21,376 nt of DNA from CAYJMQ01 sp964392415. GTDB lineage: Bacteria > Bdellovibrionota > JACOXK01 > 2-02-FULL-40-11. Positions 1 through 6,866 of this stretch are shown here, piece after piece. The DNA lies in assembly GCA_964392415.1 (NCBI GenBank), contig CAYMPL010000033.1:1-21376 (forward strand). Reading direction: 5' to 3'. Position numbers and translations under genes: made by a program. Under the pieces are notes generated by a model. That model saw nothing but the letters and a program-made list of their open reading frames with translations. It searched no databases and was not told the DNA's origin. The number at the start of each line of letters is the position of its first letter. The first letter of the stretch is position 1.

Positions 1-933
1 TTTCAAAATTTCAATGAACTCAACCATCCCCCGATTGGCGATATTAAACTCCCCGTCAAAATTAAACGCGCGCGGATCGGAGTCAGATCCATAAATCGCA
101 ATCTTTCGGTAATTGATATCGCCGGTCAGTTCTGTGGAATCCTGGTTCTTTTCATCTTTGGGTTGGAACGTTCCAATGCCGATACGATCTTTTTCCGAGA
201 GGGTAAGCCGTCGGATTCTGATATGTTTAAGAATTTTATTCCAGTCGCCCGCATAGTGTTTCAGAAGCTCTTTAAAAATAAAACGGCATGGGGGACAAAG
301 CCCGCCATCCATTTGAATTTTATGCCCCGATTTGATCCCTTTGTTTAACTCCTGAAGAGATTTATCTTGAAATTCTTCGGGGATCATTCGAAGGGGATCT
401 TCATGCATCGGACAGGGGAACGTTTCAGCTCCCCCCAAAAGCCCTTTTCGGACCCCATCCTCCCCCCCCCCATCATGCCAAGAAAATGTGTAGAGCGCCC
501 CCTCTGGCGTTTTTGAATAATCCTCAAGACCCCGTTTCAGAAGACGGCAGATCGTGCTCTTTGCCCCCCCGACAGGTCCATGAAGCAAAATAATGCGCCG
601 CTCCGCCCCATAAAACCGGGCAGCCGATTTAAACACATTGACGAGCCGCATCAGCGAAATCTCAAGCCCAAAAAGCGCGTCTTTCCCGCCATGGGTGGCA
701 TCGTCAAAAAAGTTGTAGTGAACAATCCTTTTTCGGTTTTCCACATATTCTTTTGTGCCGTGAGATACGATCATATCGTACATACGCTGAAAGGCTGTAC
801 GCGTCGGGGCTGGATTTTCTTTAACGATAGCCAGGTAATCTTGAAAGGTACCGGTCCAGTTAAGATTTTGATATTGTTCCTTCTCTTGAAGGTCTTGAAC
901 GAGGGTGATGAACTGACGCTTGGGGTCTGTCAT
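1..933 (-). CDS. prkA: Serine protein kinase PrkA, N-terminal 311 codons (runs off the window)
   Basis: The minus-strand frame from ATG at 933 is open to base 1 and gives 311 residues; the family is usually about 640-690, so roughly half is present. The Walker A loop HGPVGGAKST lies at residues 118-127, preceded by the FFDDATHGGKDALFGLE stretch typical of PrkA. Family-specific cysteine segments CPMHEDPL (174-181) and GLCPPCRFIFKELL (211-224) follow. PrkA proteins are cytoplasmic AAA-fold serine kinases that respond to starvation or stress and often sit with yeaH and spoVR homologues; those partners would lie beyond base 1 and are not visible. A strong Shine-Dalgarno (AAGGAGG, about 937-944) fixes the start. 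lpxH ends 67 bases upstream on the same strand, so co-transcription is possible. Identity is very secure; the phosphorylation target is unknown. Confidence 0.95.
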   Translation of the reverse strand, partial: MTDPKRQFITLVQDLQEKEQYQNLNWTGTFQDYLAIVKENPAPTRTAFQRMYDMIVSHGTKEYVENRKRIVHYNFFDDATHGGKDALFGLEISLMRLVNVFKSAARFYGAERRIILLHGPVGGAKSTICRLLKRGLEDYSKTPEGALYTFSWHDGGGEDGVRKGLLGGAETFPCPMHEDPLRMIPEEFQDKSLQELNKGIKSGHKIQMDGGLCPPCRFIFKELLKHYAGDWNKILKHIRIRRLTLSEKDRIGIGTFQPKDEKNQDSTELTGDINYRKIAIYGSDSDPRAFNFDGEFNIANRGMVEFIEILK

Positions 934-1000
934 TACGCCTCCTTAGTGATAGGCACAGCTAAACTAGATCTGACTTATAAATATGCTTTGTTTTAGTTTA

Positions 1001-1783
1001 TCAGTTTTGATTTTGGGGTGTAAAGCAATATTTTTTAAGCGAAAACTCCCCTTTACCTTTTATGGGCCGATATTCCAGATAGGTAAAATGTTTAACCCAG
1101 TCGCCGAGATTAAAATAGGTTCTTTTTTTGCCAGTCGCCTCAAAGGAGTAATGATCCGGAAAATGATTGTGCCCCGCAATTAAAATATCGAGATCGGGGA
1201 ATTGCCTGAACTTCTCTTCCGCAAGCTTTCTATAAAGCGAGACTATTTTTTCCTGAGAGTCGATATCCGTTTTGGCACATTTTCGGGAGCGGGAAAGTTC
1301 GGAAAGTTTTTGTCCAATCATCCAAATCAAGGAGGGGGGAATTATTTTTATCAGCCATTGAAAAGGACGACTCCTGAAAAAAAGCCTAAGCCATTGATAA
1401 CCGACATCTTTTGTATTTAAAAGATCACCGTGGGTAACCGAAACCTTAAAACCATTTAAATAATAAATGGCCTCTCTCTCAAAGATATTTGCCTTTAAGA
1501 TATCCGTAAAAAAGGGGCCGAGAAAAAAATCGTGGTTTCCTTCAATATAATCGATTTCAACCCCCTGTTTCTTAAGTTTCCTGAAGATCTCGAGTACTGC
1601 AATATAATGATAATAGCCAACATCTTTAAATCCGATCCAAACATCGAAAAGATCGCCGCCGATAACCAACCGCGAGAGTCGGGGGGCATTTTCTTCGAGC
1701 CAGCTCACAAACGCCTCTTGTATCGGATCATCAAGCCCTTTCAGGTGCAGATCGGAAACAAATAAAATTGTGTCACGGTTCAT
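1001..1783 (-). CDS. lpxH: UDP-2,3-diacylglucosamine pyrophosphatase-like phosphoesterase (LpxH family)
   Basis: A 260-residue calcineurin-type metallophosphoesterase. The five metal-binding blocks are in order: SDLHL (D11, H13), GGDLFD (D44), GNHD (N83-D85), THGD (H118-D120) and AGHNH (H205, H207). LpxH cleaves UDP-2,3-diacylglucosamine to lipid X and UMP at the inner face of the cytoplasmic membrane, the fourth step of lipid A synthesis. The length is slightly above the usual 240 and the C-terminal tail is basic. Its ATG overlaps the stop of the upstream RadC-like gene in an ATGA arrangement, so translation is probably coupled. LpxH-like phosphoesterases (LpxH2 type) can have other substrates, so the exact reaction is inferred from family. 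The msbA and gmhB genes elsewhere in the window support a lipid A-producing cell. Confidence 0.85.
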   Translation of the reverse strand: MNRDTILFVSDLHLKGLDDPIQEAFVSWLEENAPRLSRLVIGGDLFDVWIGFKDVGYYHYIAVLEIFRKLKKQGVEIDYIEGNHDFFLGPFFTDILKANIFEREAIYYLNGFKVSVTHGDLLNTKDVGYQWLRLFFRSRPFQWLIKIIPPSLIWMIGQKLSELSRSRKCAKTDIDSQEKIVSLYRKLAEEKFRQFPDLDILIAGHNHFPDHYSFEATGKKRTYFNLGDWVKHFTYLEYRPIKGKGEFSLKKYCFTPQNQN

Positions 1784-2280
1784 ACATAGACCATTCGTTT
1801 TAAACTATCGCTGTAATACTGATTTTTACCAATAATCAGGTGATCCAGAAGGGTAATCCCTATCAAATGCCCGACTTTTTTCAAGCGCTTTGTTACCAAA
1901 AGATCCTGCACGCTTGGCGCAGCCAGCCCGCTCGGGTGATTGTGCGCCAAAATAACAGAGGATGCCCTTTTTTCAATCGCCGGCGCAAAGACCTCGCGCG
2001 CATGGATGAGGCTCGCATCTACCGTCCCCAGCGTAATGAGGCGCTCTTCCAGCAGATGATGCTGGTGATCCAAAAAGAGCGCAAAGAGATGCTCCTGGGG
2101 CTTTGCCCACAAACGATAATGGAAGTGGAGAAAAACGGCCTGACAATCCTTAAATCGGACCGATTCCTGACCCCCCGTCGCCTGCCATCTGCTATCGATT
2201 TCATCACCCACACGATACGCAAGCTCCAAAAGCGCTTCATCCGTAAGCTGGTTGATCTCTGTCATCATCTTTCCCATCAT
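1780..2280 (-). CDS. Short RadC/JAB-domain protein lacking the N-terminal helix-hairpin-helix part
   Basis: A 166-residue protein with the JAMM metal site of the RadC (UPF0758) family: HNHPSG (H113, H115) followed by PSVQD with D126, and a C-terminal core resembling LLDHLIIG. Typical RadC is about 220 residues and opens with a helix-hairpin-helix region. Here the N-terminus is replaced by about 45 residues rich in acidic and helical content (QLTDEALLELAYRVGDEID). RadC's biochemical role is unsettled despite its name; short JAB proteins of this kind also occur on mobile elements. The start is uncertain among ATGs at 2280, 2268 and 2265; the last two have GGGAAAG just upstream. The stop overlaps the lpxH start by 4 bases. 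The gene is divergent from the histidine kinase, with about 70 bases between starts. Confidence 0.8.
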   Translation of the reverse strand: MMGKMMTEINQLTDEALLELAYRVGDEIDSRWQATGGQESVRFKDCQAVFLHFHYRLWAKPQEHLFALFLDHQHHLLEERLITLGTVDASLIHAREVFAPAIEKRASSVILAHNHPSGLAAPSVQDLLVTKRLKKVGHLIGITLLDHLIIGKNQYYSDSLKRMVYV

Positions 2281-2314
2281 CTCTTAAAGATCCATAGCAA
2301 CTGGCGTACCACAC

Positions 2315-2343
2315 TTAATATCTTCTTAAAAAACCCCGATAAC
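2315..2343 (+). promoter_or_regulatory. Candidate sigma70-type promoter for the histidine kinase, implying a leaderless mRNA
   Basis: TTAATA (2315-2320), a 17-base spacer, and GATAAC (2338-2343), each 4 of 6 to consensus. Six bases then separate it from ATG 2350, so +1 would fall on the start codon. No Shine-Dalgarno precedes that ATG. The match is moderate; it gains weight only because the same geometry recurs at ugd, the flippase gene and gmhB. Confidence 0.4.
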
Positions 2344-2349
2344 GAATTG

Positions 2350-4362
2350 ATGAAACCCCCAAAAAGAAAGGCTGTGTTAGACTGGCTGAAAGGAATCCAG
2401 CGTATGATCGGCCGTTTTGATCCCGTGGCATCTTTAAAGAGCGCGTTATCACTTTGGTTTATCCTCTTTGCGTTGATCCCTTTGCTTGTCATTGTCTCCT
2501 ATACCTCCTACCTCTTCAATCAACGAATGAACGATGAGCTTTTGAAACGGCTCAGCGCCTTTGAAAAAGGAATCGATCTCGAGTTGATCGATGTCGAAGA
2601 AAAACTTCGCATAGGGGGATTACGACACGCAAACGACTTTTATCTGATGAATCTCGTCCGCCAGGCGAAACAAGCCAGACAAGATAGAAAAACGATGTTA
2701 GAGAATGTAACTCAAAGCATTATTGAAAACTACATCACCGACCGGATCAGCTATTTCGATGAATCGGGAAGGCATCTTCTTTCTGTTTCCCCAAAACGGC
2801 TGGGGGAAGGGGCCCAGCTCCCCAGAGAATATCAGAATCTCCCCCCTTTCATTCTTGAACAGCTGGTGGAACAGCGGCAAATCATCGCAAAACTCCCGCA
2901 TCCCAATGTCGGTTTTTCAATCGACTGTTTTACAACGATGAAACTCGCCGGAAAAACAATTGGCATTATGAAAGAAACCGTTTTATTGGATCGCTACTAC
3001 AGCTTGGGAACCAAGGCAAGAACAGGGCTCGACATTTGTCTTCTCGATCCGAATTTTCAACTTCTGATTTCCACTTTCTCGCTCGCAAAAGAAAGATCAT
3101 TCCGATACCCGGAAAAAAAATACGAAAAAATTATCTCCCGAATCGAAGTGAAAGATGAAAACTATCTCATGATGACAAAAGGGCTCTTTCAGGAGGACGG
3201 CAAGCCTTTTGGCTATCTCTCGATTCTTGTCTCACGCGCCAATACCGACAAAACCCTCTCCGGAATCAGAAATATTTTTATTTTAATCTCTTTTGGGCTC
3301 ACCATTATCGTGATTCTTTTTACGCGCGTTGCTTCAAACCAGCTCCTTCGCCCGATCGATCAGCTTCTCCTTGCAACGCGAGACATTGAAAAAGGGATTG
3401 AGCGCCCCGTTGCGGTTCCCCCGATGCAGGAGATTGGAAAGCTGGTCAATTCTTTCAATGCCATGTCCGGCTCACTGCTTAAAGCAAGAAAAGAGCTTGA
3501 ATCAAAGGTTGAACAGCTTCATAAAACCAACGAAGAACTTAAAAACACGCAGGCACAGCTGATTCATACTTCGAAAATGGTGTCACTCGGTCAACTGGTG
3601 GCCGGCATCGCGCATGAACTCAATAATCCGATAGGCTATACTTACAGCAATATCTCTCATCTCAAAGACACCATGCCAAAGATCCATGAAATGATGAAGA
3701 GACTGAATGAAGAGATCCCCAAACTTCCAAAAACAGCGCAGAAAAAAATAGAAGAATTAAAAAAGAAGCTCAATTTTGATTTTATTCTCAAGGATATCGA
3801 CAACATCATTCAGAGCAGTCTCGATGGAACTCAGCGGACAAAAGAGATCGTTGTGGGACTTAGAAATTTTTCACGCCTCGATGAGGCTGAAATCAAAGAA
3901 GTCGATCTGCACGAGGGGCTTGAAAATACGCTGAAGCTCTTGACGAGCGAACTTAAAAACAGGATTACCGTCCACAAGGAATATGGAAAACTCCCGAAAG
4001 TCAGCTGTTATCCGAGTCAAATCAATCAGGTTTTTCTCAATATCCTGACAAACGCGATCCAAGCCATCTTTGATAAAGGGGATAAGGGAGAAAAAGGGGA
4101 TATCTGGATCCGAACAATGGTCGTCAAAGATGAAATCCAAATCTCTATCCGGGATTCGGGAAAAGGGATCCTGCCAGAGCATCTCGACCGCATCTTCGAT
4201 CCCTTCTTTACAACGAAAGACGTCGGCAAAGGGACCGGCCTGGGACTCTCTGTCTCATACGGAATTATCAAAAAACACAAAGGAGAAATCCGCGTAGAAA
4301 GCAAAATCGGCGAGGGTTCAACATTTACCATCGCGCTCCGCAGCGGTGAAACCCTGAGCTGA
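2350..4362 (+). CDS. Membrane-bound sensor histidine kinase (periplasmic sensor, HAMP, HisKA, HATPase)
   Basis: 670 residues from ATG 2350. Transmembrane segment 1 is at about 33-55, followed by an extracytoplasmic sensor of about 250 residues, probably Cache-like. Transmembrane segment 2 is at about 307-327, then HAMP, then a coiled coil (KARKELESKVEQLHK). The H-box IAHELNNPIG has the phospho-acceptor H422. The N-box contains N568, the G1 box DSGKGI starts at D602, and the G2 box GTGLGL is at 628-633. It should autophosphorylate in response to an external signal, but no response regulator is present, so it is an orphan here. The frame stays open upstream to 1840, opposite radC, but that part is antisense and lacks domain features. 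ATG 2350 has no Shine-Dalgarno but a promoter-like pair sits just before it; ATG 2404 with AGGA nine bases upstream is the alternative. The signal is unknown. Confidence 0.92.
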   Translation: MKPPKRKAVLDWLKGIQRMIGRFDPVASLKSALSLWFILFALIPLLVIVSYTSYLFNQRMNDELLKRLSAFEKGIDLELIDVEEKLRIGGLRHANDFYLMNLVRQAKQARQDRKTMLENVTQSIIENYITDRISYFDESGRHLLSVSPKRLGEGAQLPREYQNLPPFILEQLVEQRQIIAKLPHPNVGFSIDCFTTMKLAGKTIGIMKETVLLDRYYSLGTKARTGLDICLLDPNFQLLISTFSLAKERSFRYPEKKYEKIISRIEVKDENYLMMTKGLFQEDGKPFGYLSILVSRANTDKTLSGIRNIFILISFGLTIIVILFTRVASNQLLRPIDQLLLATRDIEKGIERPVAVPPMQEIGKLVNSFNAMSGSLLKARKELESKVEQLHKTNEELKNTQAQLIHTSKMVSLGQLVAGIAHELNNPIGYTYSNISHLKDTMPKIHEMMKRLNEEIPKLPKTAQKKIEELKKKLNFDFILKDIDNIIQSSLDGTQRTKEIVVGLRNFSRLDEAEIKEVDLHEGLENTLKLLTSELKNRITVHKEYGKLPKVSCYPSQINQVFLNILTNAIQAIFDKGDKGEKGDIWIRTMVVKDEIQISIRDSGKGILPEHLDRIFDPFFTTKDVGKGTGLGLSVSYGIIKKHKGEIRVESKIGEGSTFTIALRSGETLS

Positions 4363-4446
4363 CTCTGTACCAAAGTTTTATAAGAAGTTGCCTGGAAATA
4401 CCCGCTCTCATTTAGTCTGTAATGGATCAAACACAGATTAGAAGCG

Positions 4447-4480
4447 TCCTCATCCCGAGGAGCGCAGCGACGATGGATCC
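4447..4480 (+). repeat. REP-like dispersed repeat, copy A
   Basis: The core reads TCATCCCGAGGAGCGCAGCG followed by ACGATGGATCC. It matches the reverse complement of copy B (5814-5850) almost base for base, so A and B are an inverted pair flanking the AT-rich island. It lies in the 218-base non-coding stretch between the kinase stop and the DUF5680-like gene. I see no supported gene in the rest of that stretch. Confidence 0.8.
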
Positions 4481-4580
4481 CTTTGTGTGATTATGGTTTC
4501 AGGATGTAACCTATGCGTTTGAAGTTGGACTAAACGGTGTGGATAGAGAAGGTACTAAAGTTTACAGTTTTGACCCTTCT

Positions 4581-5046
4581 TCATTTTTTTACTATGCCAC
4601 CACAATAGATTAGTTCGTAAACAAGCGTATTATTCTTAAAAATTTTTTCTATTCCATTAAATCGCTTGTAATCGCCAAAATTCATATCACGATATTCACA
4701 ACAATCTTCCGAAAAATAAAATCCTCCTAAAAATCGATTTTCTTCCTGATACATTTTAGAAAGCGCTTTTACTAAAACTGTAACTGCTTCATCCCCAGTA
4801 AACTGCTTTGGTTCTATAAAGATAACCATAATAAACCATGCTCCATAGTGGTTCATTCTTGAAAGTTACATGTTCTTGACCACAAAAATCTGAGAATCCT
4901 ACAAATGAATCATGGTAATGAAATTCATCTTCATCATATGTAATATCATAAGAACCTCTACGAGAAGCTTCTATCTTTTGACCACCTTTTAAGGCTCCAA
5001 CCCATCCATTTGCTTTTGCTTTAACAATAAATTGTTCTAAATTCAT
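4581..5046 (-). pseudogene. DUF5680-like protein with an apparent +1 frameshift
   Basis: Two overlapping reading frames together resemble one DUF5680-like domain. The first half starts at ATG 5046 (MNLEQFIVKAKANGWVG) and carries SRRGSYDITYDEDEFHYHDS, a glycine-rich turn and EPLWSMVYYG before a stop at 4789. The second half continues one base on, from around 4830 (QFTGDEAVTVLVKALSKMY) to a stop at 4581, ending VYELIYCGG. The join falls at about 4790-4830. The domain has no established function; members occur alone or behind helix-turn-helix domains. The start overlaps the stop of the upstream gene by ATGA, so the two were translated together. A sequencing error is as likely as real decay; if it is an error, this is an intact protein of about 155 residues. 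The family call is from memory of the pattern. Confidence 0.6.
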
Positions 5047-5712
5047 TTTTCTATGGTTGGCAGTTTTTTCCCTGTTACTTTTTCCCAAGCAAGATCAAAT
5101 GCTTTTTTACGAGGTAAGGCAGAATCTTCCTTTAGAAGTATTGCTTTCGTTTCACAAATTTGATCCATTTGCTTACAAGTTAATTTACCGTATTTTTTAA
5201 TTTGTGCTTCTTCTTCAGCCTTCAGCATTTTTTGATTTTCCGGATCATTCCAATCAAATTCAGGAAGATCTTTAAGATCGGAAGGCATTTTATAGGCTTT
5301 TCCACCAACGTAAAACATTTCATCATCCTTTATAGAAGTATTTTCTATAGGTTTGTCTTGAACAGATTTTTCCAAAATGCGCCCTAACTTCTCTCTCTTC
5401 TTTCTTCGATTGATCGTAATATCCATCTTTTTCTATTTTCTTAAAAACCTCTATAATTTTTTGTTCCTCTCCAGGATGAAGAATAAGTTCTTTTTCATGT
5501 TGAATATCTCGATAGAGACGAGCAGCATGTCTAAAAAGAATACTTAAATTCTCGTTATTCAAAAATCTTATGTATTCTCGATCCCTATCGTAAATATATT
5601 CATAAGTAGGATCTGCGTCAATTCGCATTTTATCCTTTAACCATTGTTCTTTAATGGCCTTCAGCTCTTCTTCAGTATAGTCATCTGATTTTCTTTTGGA
5701 ACTCATAAACAT
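5043..5712 (-). pseudogene. Unknown charged protein split by an apparent +1 frameshift
   Basis: Not recognised. Frame one runs from ATG 5712 (or 5706, MSSKRKSDDYTEEELK) to a stop at 5323; frame two covers 5426-5043. They overlap by about 100 bases. The best join lies in a purine tract at 5389-5407 (GAAAGAAGAGAGAGAAG on the coding strand), giving KKEERE followed by KLGRILEKSVQDKP and a single protein of about 222 residues. It is rich in Lys, Glu and Asp, with no signal peptide or membrane segment. The C-terminal part holds EMFYVGGKAYKMPSDL and ends AWEKVTGKKLPTIEK. No Shine-Dalgarno precedes the start. It overlaps the DUF5680-like gene by 4 bases, so the pair form a small unit. The frame-two part could instead be a separate gene starting at 5426, but that ATG has no clear ribosome site. 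Confidence 0.5.
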
Positions 5713-5798
5713 AAAGGATTATCATTGCCGTATTTGATTTAAAAGCTCTTTCTGAAGACTAAAAACATGAACACTATGCATGCAAAAGTTATCCTGAC

Positions 5799-6866
5799 TC
5801 AATGATACCCCGTGGAGATCCCTCGTCGCTTCGCTCCTCGGGATGACGGGTGCAGCAAAAATTTTTTGATCCGGCGGACAAAGAAAGGCCCCGAAAAGAT
5901 AAGACCTGTATATAGCTCGATAAGAGTGGCGCCTTTTTCAAATCTTTCTTTCACGTCTTTCGGCGTTAAAATTCCGCCGACTCCGACCAAAACCATCCCT
6001 GTTTTCATGGCGTGAATACTCTCTAATAATGAAGTTGCTTTTTCCTTGAGCGGTCGGCCGCTAACCCCCCCCTTCTCAATATCTGCTCCCTGAAGCAACT
6101 GATAATCGGTCGTTGTATTGGTCGCAACCATTGCAGAGATTTGATACTTTTCACAGAGAGAAACGGTCTCTTTCAGCTCTTCACCTGTTAAATCGGGAGA
6201 AATTTTCACAAAAAGGGGACGCTCAATCATTCCCCTCTCCTGTGAAAGATCATGTGACTTTTTTCTTAAATTCCTCAATAAGGGCTCCAGATATTGTCCC
6301 ATTTGAAGATTCCTAAGCCCCAACGTATTGGGGGAGCTGATATTCACCACAAAAAAATCGAAAACCGAATAGCCTTTTTCAAGACAAAAGAGATAATCAT
6401 CGATCGCTTTATCAAGGGGGGTCTCTTTCCCCTTCCCAATATTCAAGCCAATAGGAATTTTAATTTTGTTCCTGATCTTTTGAACCCTGCCCACCACCGC
6501 TTCAACCCCGTCGTTATTGAAGCCGAGCCAGTTCACAAGCGCTTGCTCCCTTATAAAGCGCCTGATTCTCGGCTTTGGATTTCCAGATTGCGCCTGAGGG
6601 GTCACTGTTCCAATTTCAAGAAATCCAAACCCAAGAGACTGAAATCCAAGAATGGCGACCCCATTTTTGTCAAAACCGGCTGCTAATCCAATGGGGTTTT
6701 TAAAATGAAGACCACGGATTTTTTTTTCAAGTCGTTCATCTTCAAATTGACAGATGAGAGAAAGAAACCATTGGATCGGACGCAATGAAAGAAAAAATAA
6801 AGTGATATGGTGAATCGTTTCGGGATCAAATAGAAATAAAAAAAATCGGAAAAATTTATAGATCAT
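5799..6866 (-). CDS. pyrD: Dihydroorotate dehydrogenase, quinone-dependent (class 2)
   Basis: 355 residues. An N-terminal hydrophobic amphipathic region (FFRFFLFLFDPETIHH, then LFFLSLRP) is the membrane/quinone module of class 2 enzymes. The FMN barrel follows: NPIGLAAGFDKNG (57-69), EIGTVTPQAQSGNPKPR (84-100), LGFNNDG (114-120), the catalytic-serine loop NISSPNTLGLR (175-185), VKISPDL (220-226), ATNTT (248-252), GGVSGRPL (266-273) and VGVGGI (294-299). It oxidises dihydroorotate to orotate with electrons passed to quinone at the inner membrane. Its ATG lies inside the end of coaBC (11-base overlap), indicating coupled translation. Residues 339-351 (HPSSRGAKRRGIS) and the stop region come from REP-like copy B; ordinary PyrD ends about where this tail begins. 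Confidence 0.96.
   Translation of the reverse strand: MIYKFFRFFLFLFDPETIHHITLFFLSLRPIQWFLSLICQFEDERLEKKIRGLHFKNPIGLAAGFDKNGVAILGFQSLGFGFLEIGTVTPQAQSGNPKPRIRRFIREQALVNWLGFNNDGVEAVVGRVQKIRNKIKIPIGLNIGKGKETPLDKAIDDYLFCLEKGYSVFDFFVVNISSPNTLGLRNLQMGQYLEPLLRNLRKKSHDLSQERGMIERPLFVKISPDLTGEELKETVSLCEKYQISAMVATNTTTDYQLLQGADIEKGGVSGRPLKEKATSLLESIHAMKTGMVLVGVGGILTPKDVKERFEKGATLIELYTGLIFSGPFFVRRIKKFLLHPSSRGAKRRGISTGYH
5814..5850 (-). repeat. REP-like dispersed repeat, copy B, forming the end of pyrD
   Basis: On the minus strand it reads CCGTCATCCCGAGGAGCGAA followed by GCGACGAGGGATCTCC. It is the inverted partner of copy A and lies inside the last codons of pyrD, encoding HPSSRGAKRRGIS near the C-terminus. 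Confidence 0.85.

Larger units (their letters stand above)
4447..5850. other. AT-rich island bounded by inverted REP-like repeats
   Basis: Hand counts on three 60-base rows inside (4621, 5221, 5521) give about 27-33% GC, against 53% on a sampled row in ppdK (9421). The island holds two overlapping minus-strand genes of non-housekeeping type, both apparently frameshifted. Composition, gene content and the flanking inverted repeats suggest acquired DNA. No transposase, integrase or target-site duplication was seen, so the mechanism is open. Confidence 0.5.

Noticed and set aside
1840..2349. Open plus-strand extension upstream of the histidine kinase
   Set aside because: It lies antisense to the RadC-like gene, whose JAMM motif and 4-base coupling to lpxH are convincing; the extension has no kinase-like domain.
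4491..4613. A 40-codon plus-strand open stretch after REP copy A
   Set aside because: It has no start codon, and its last third is antisense to the end of the DUF5680-like gene. At most a gene remnant; not supportable.
4447..5850. Insertion sequence or composite transposon bounded by the inverted repeats
   Set aside because: There is no transposase frame and no target-site duplication, and the same repeat occurs elsewhere singly, so the flanking pair may be coincidence.
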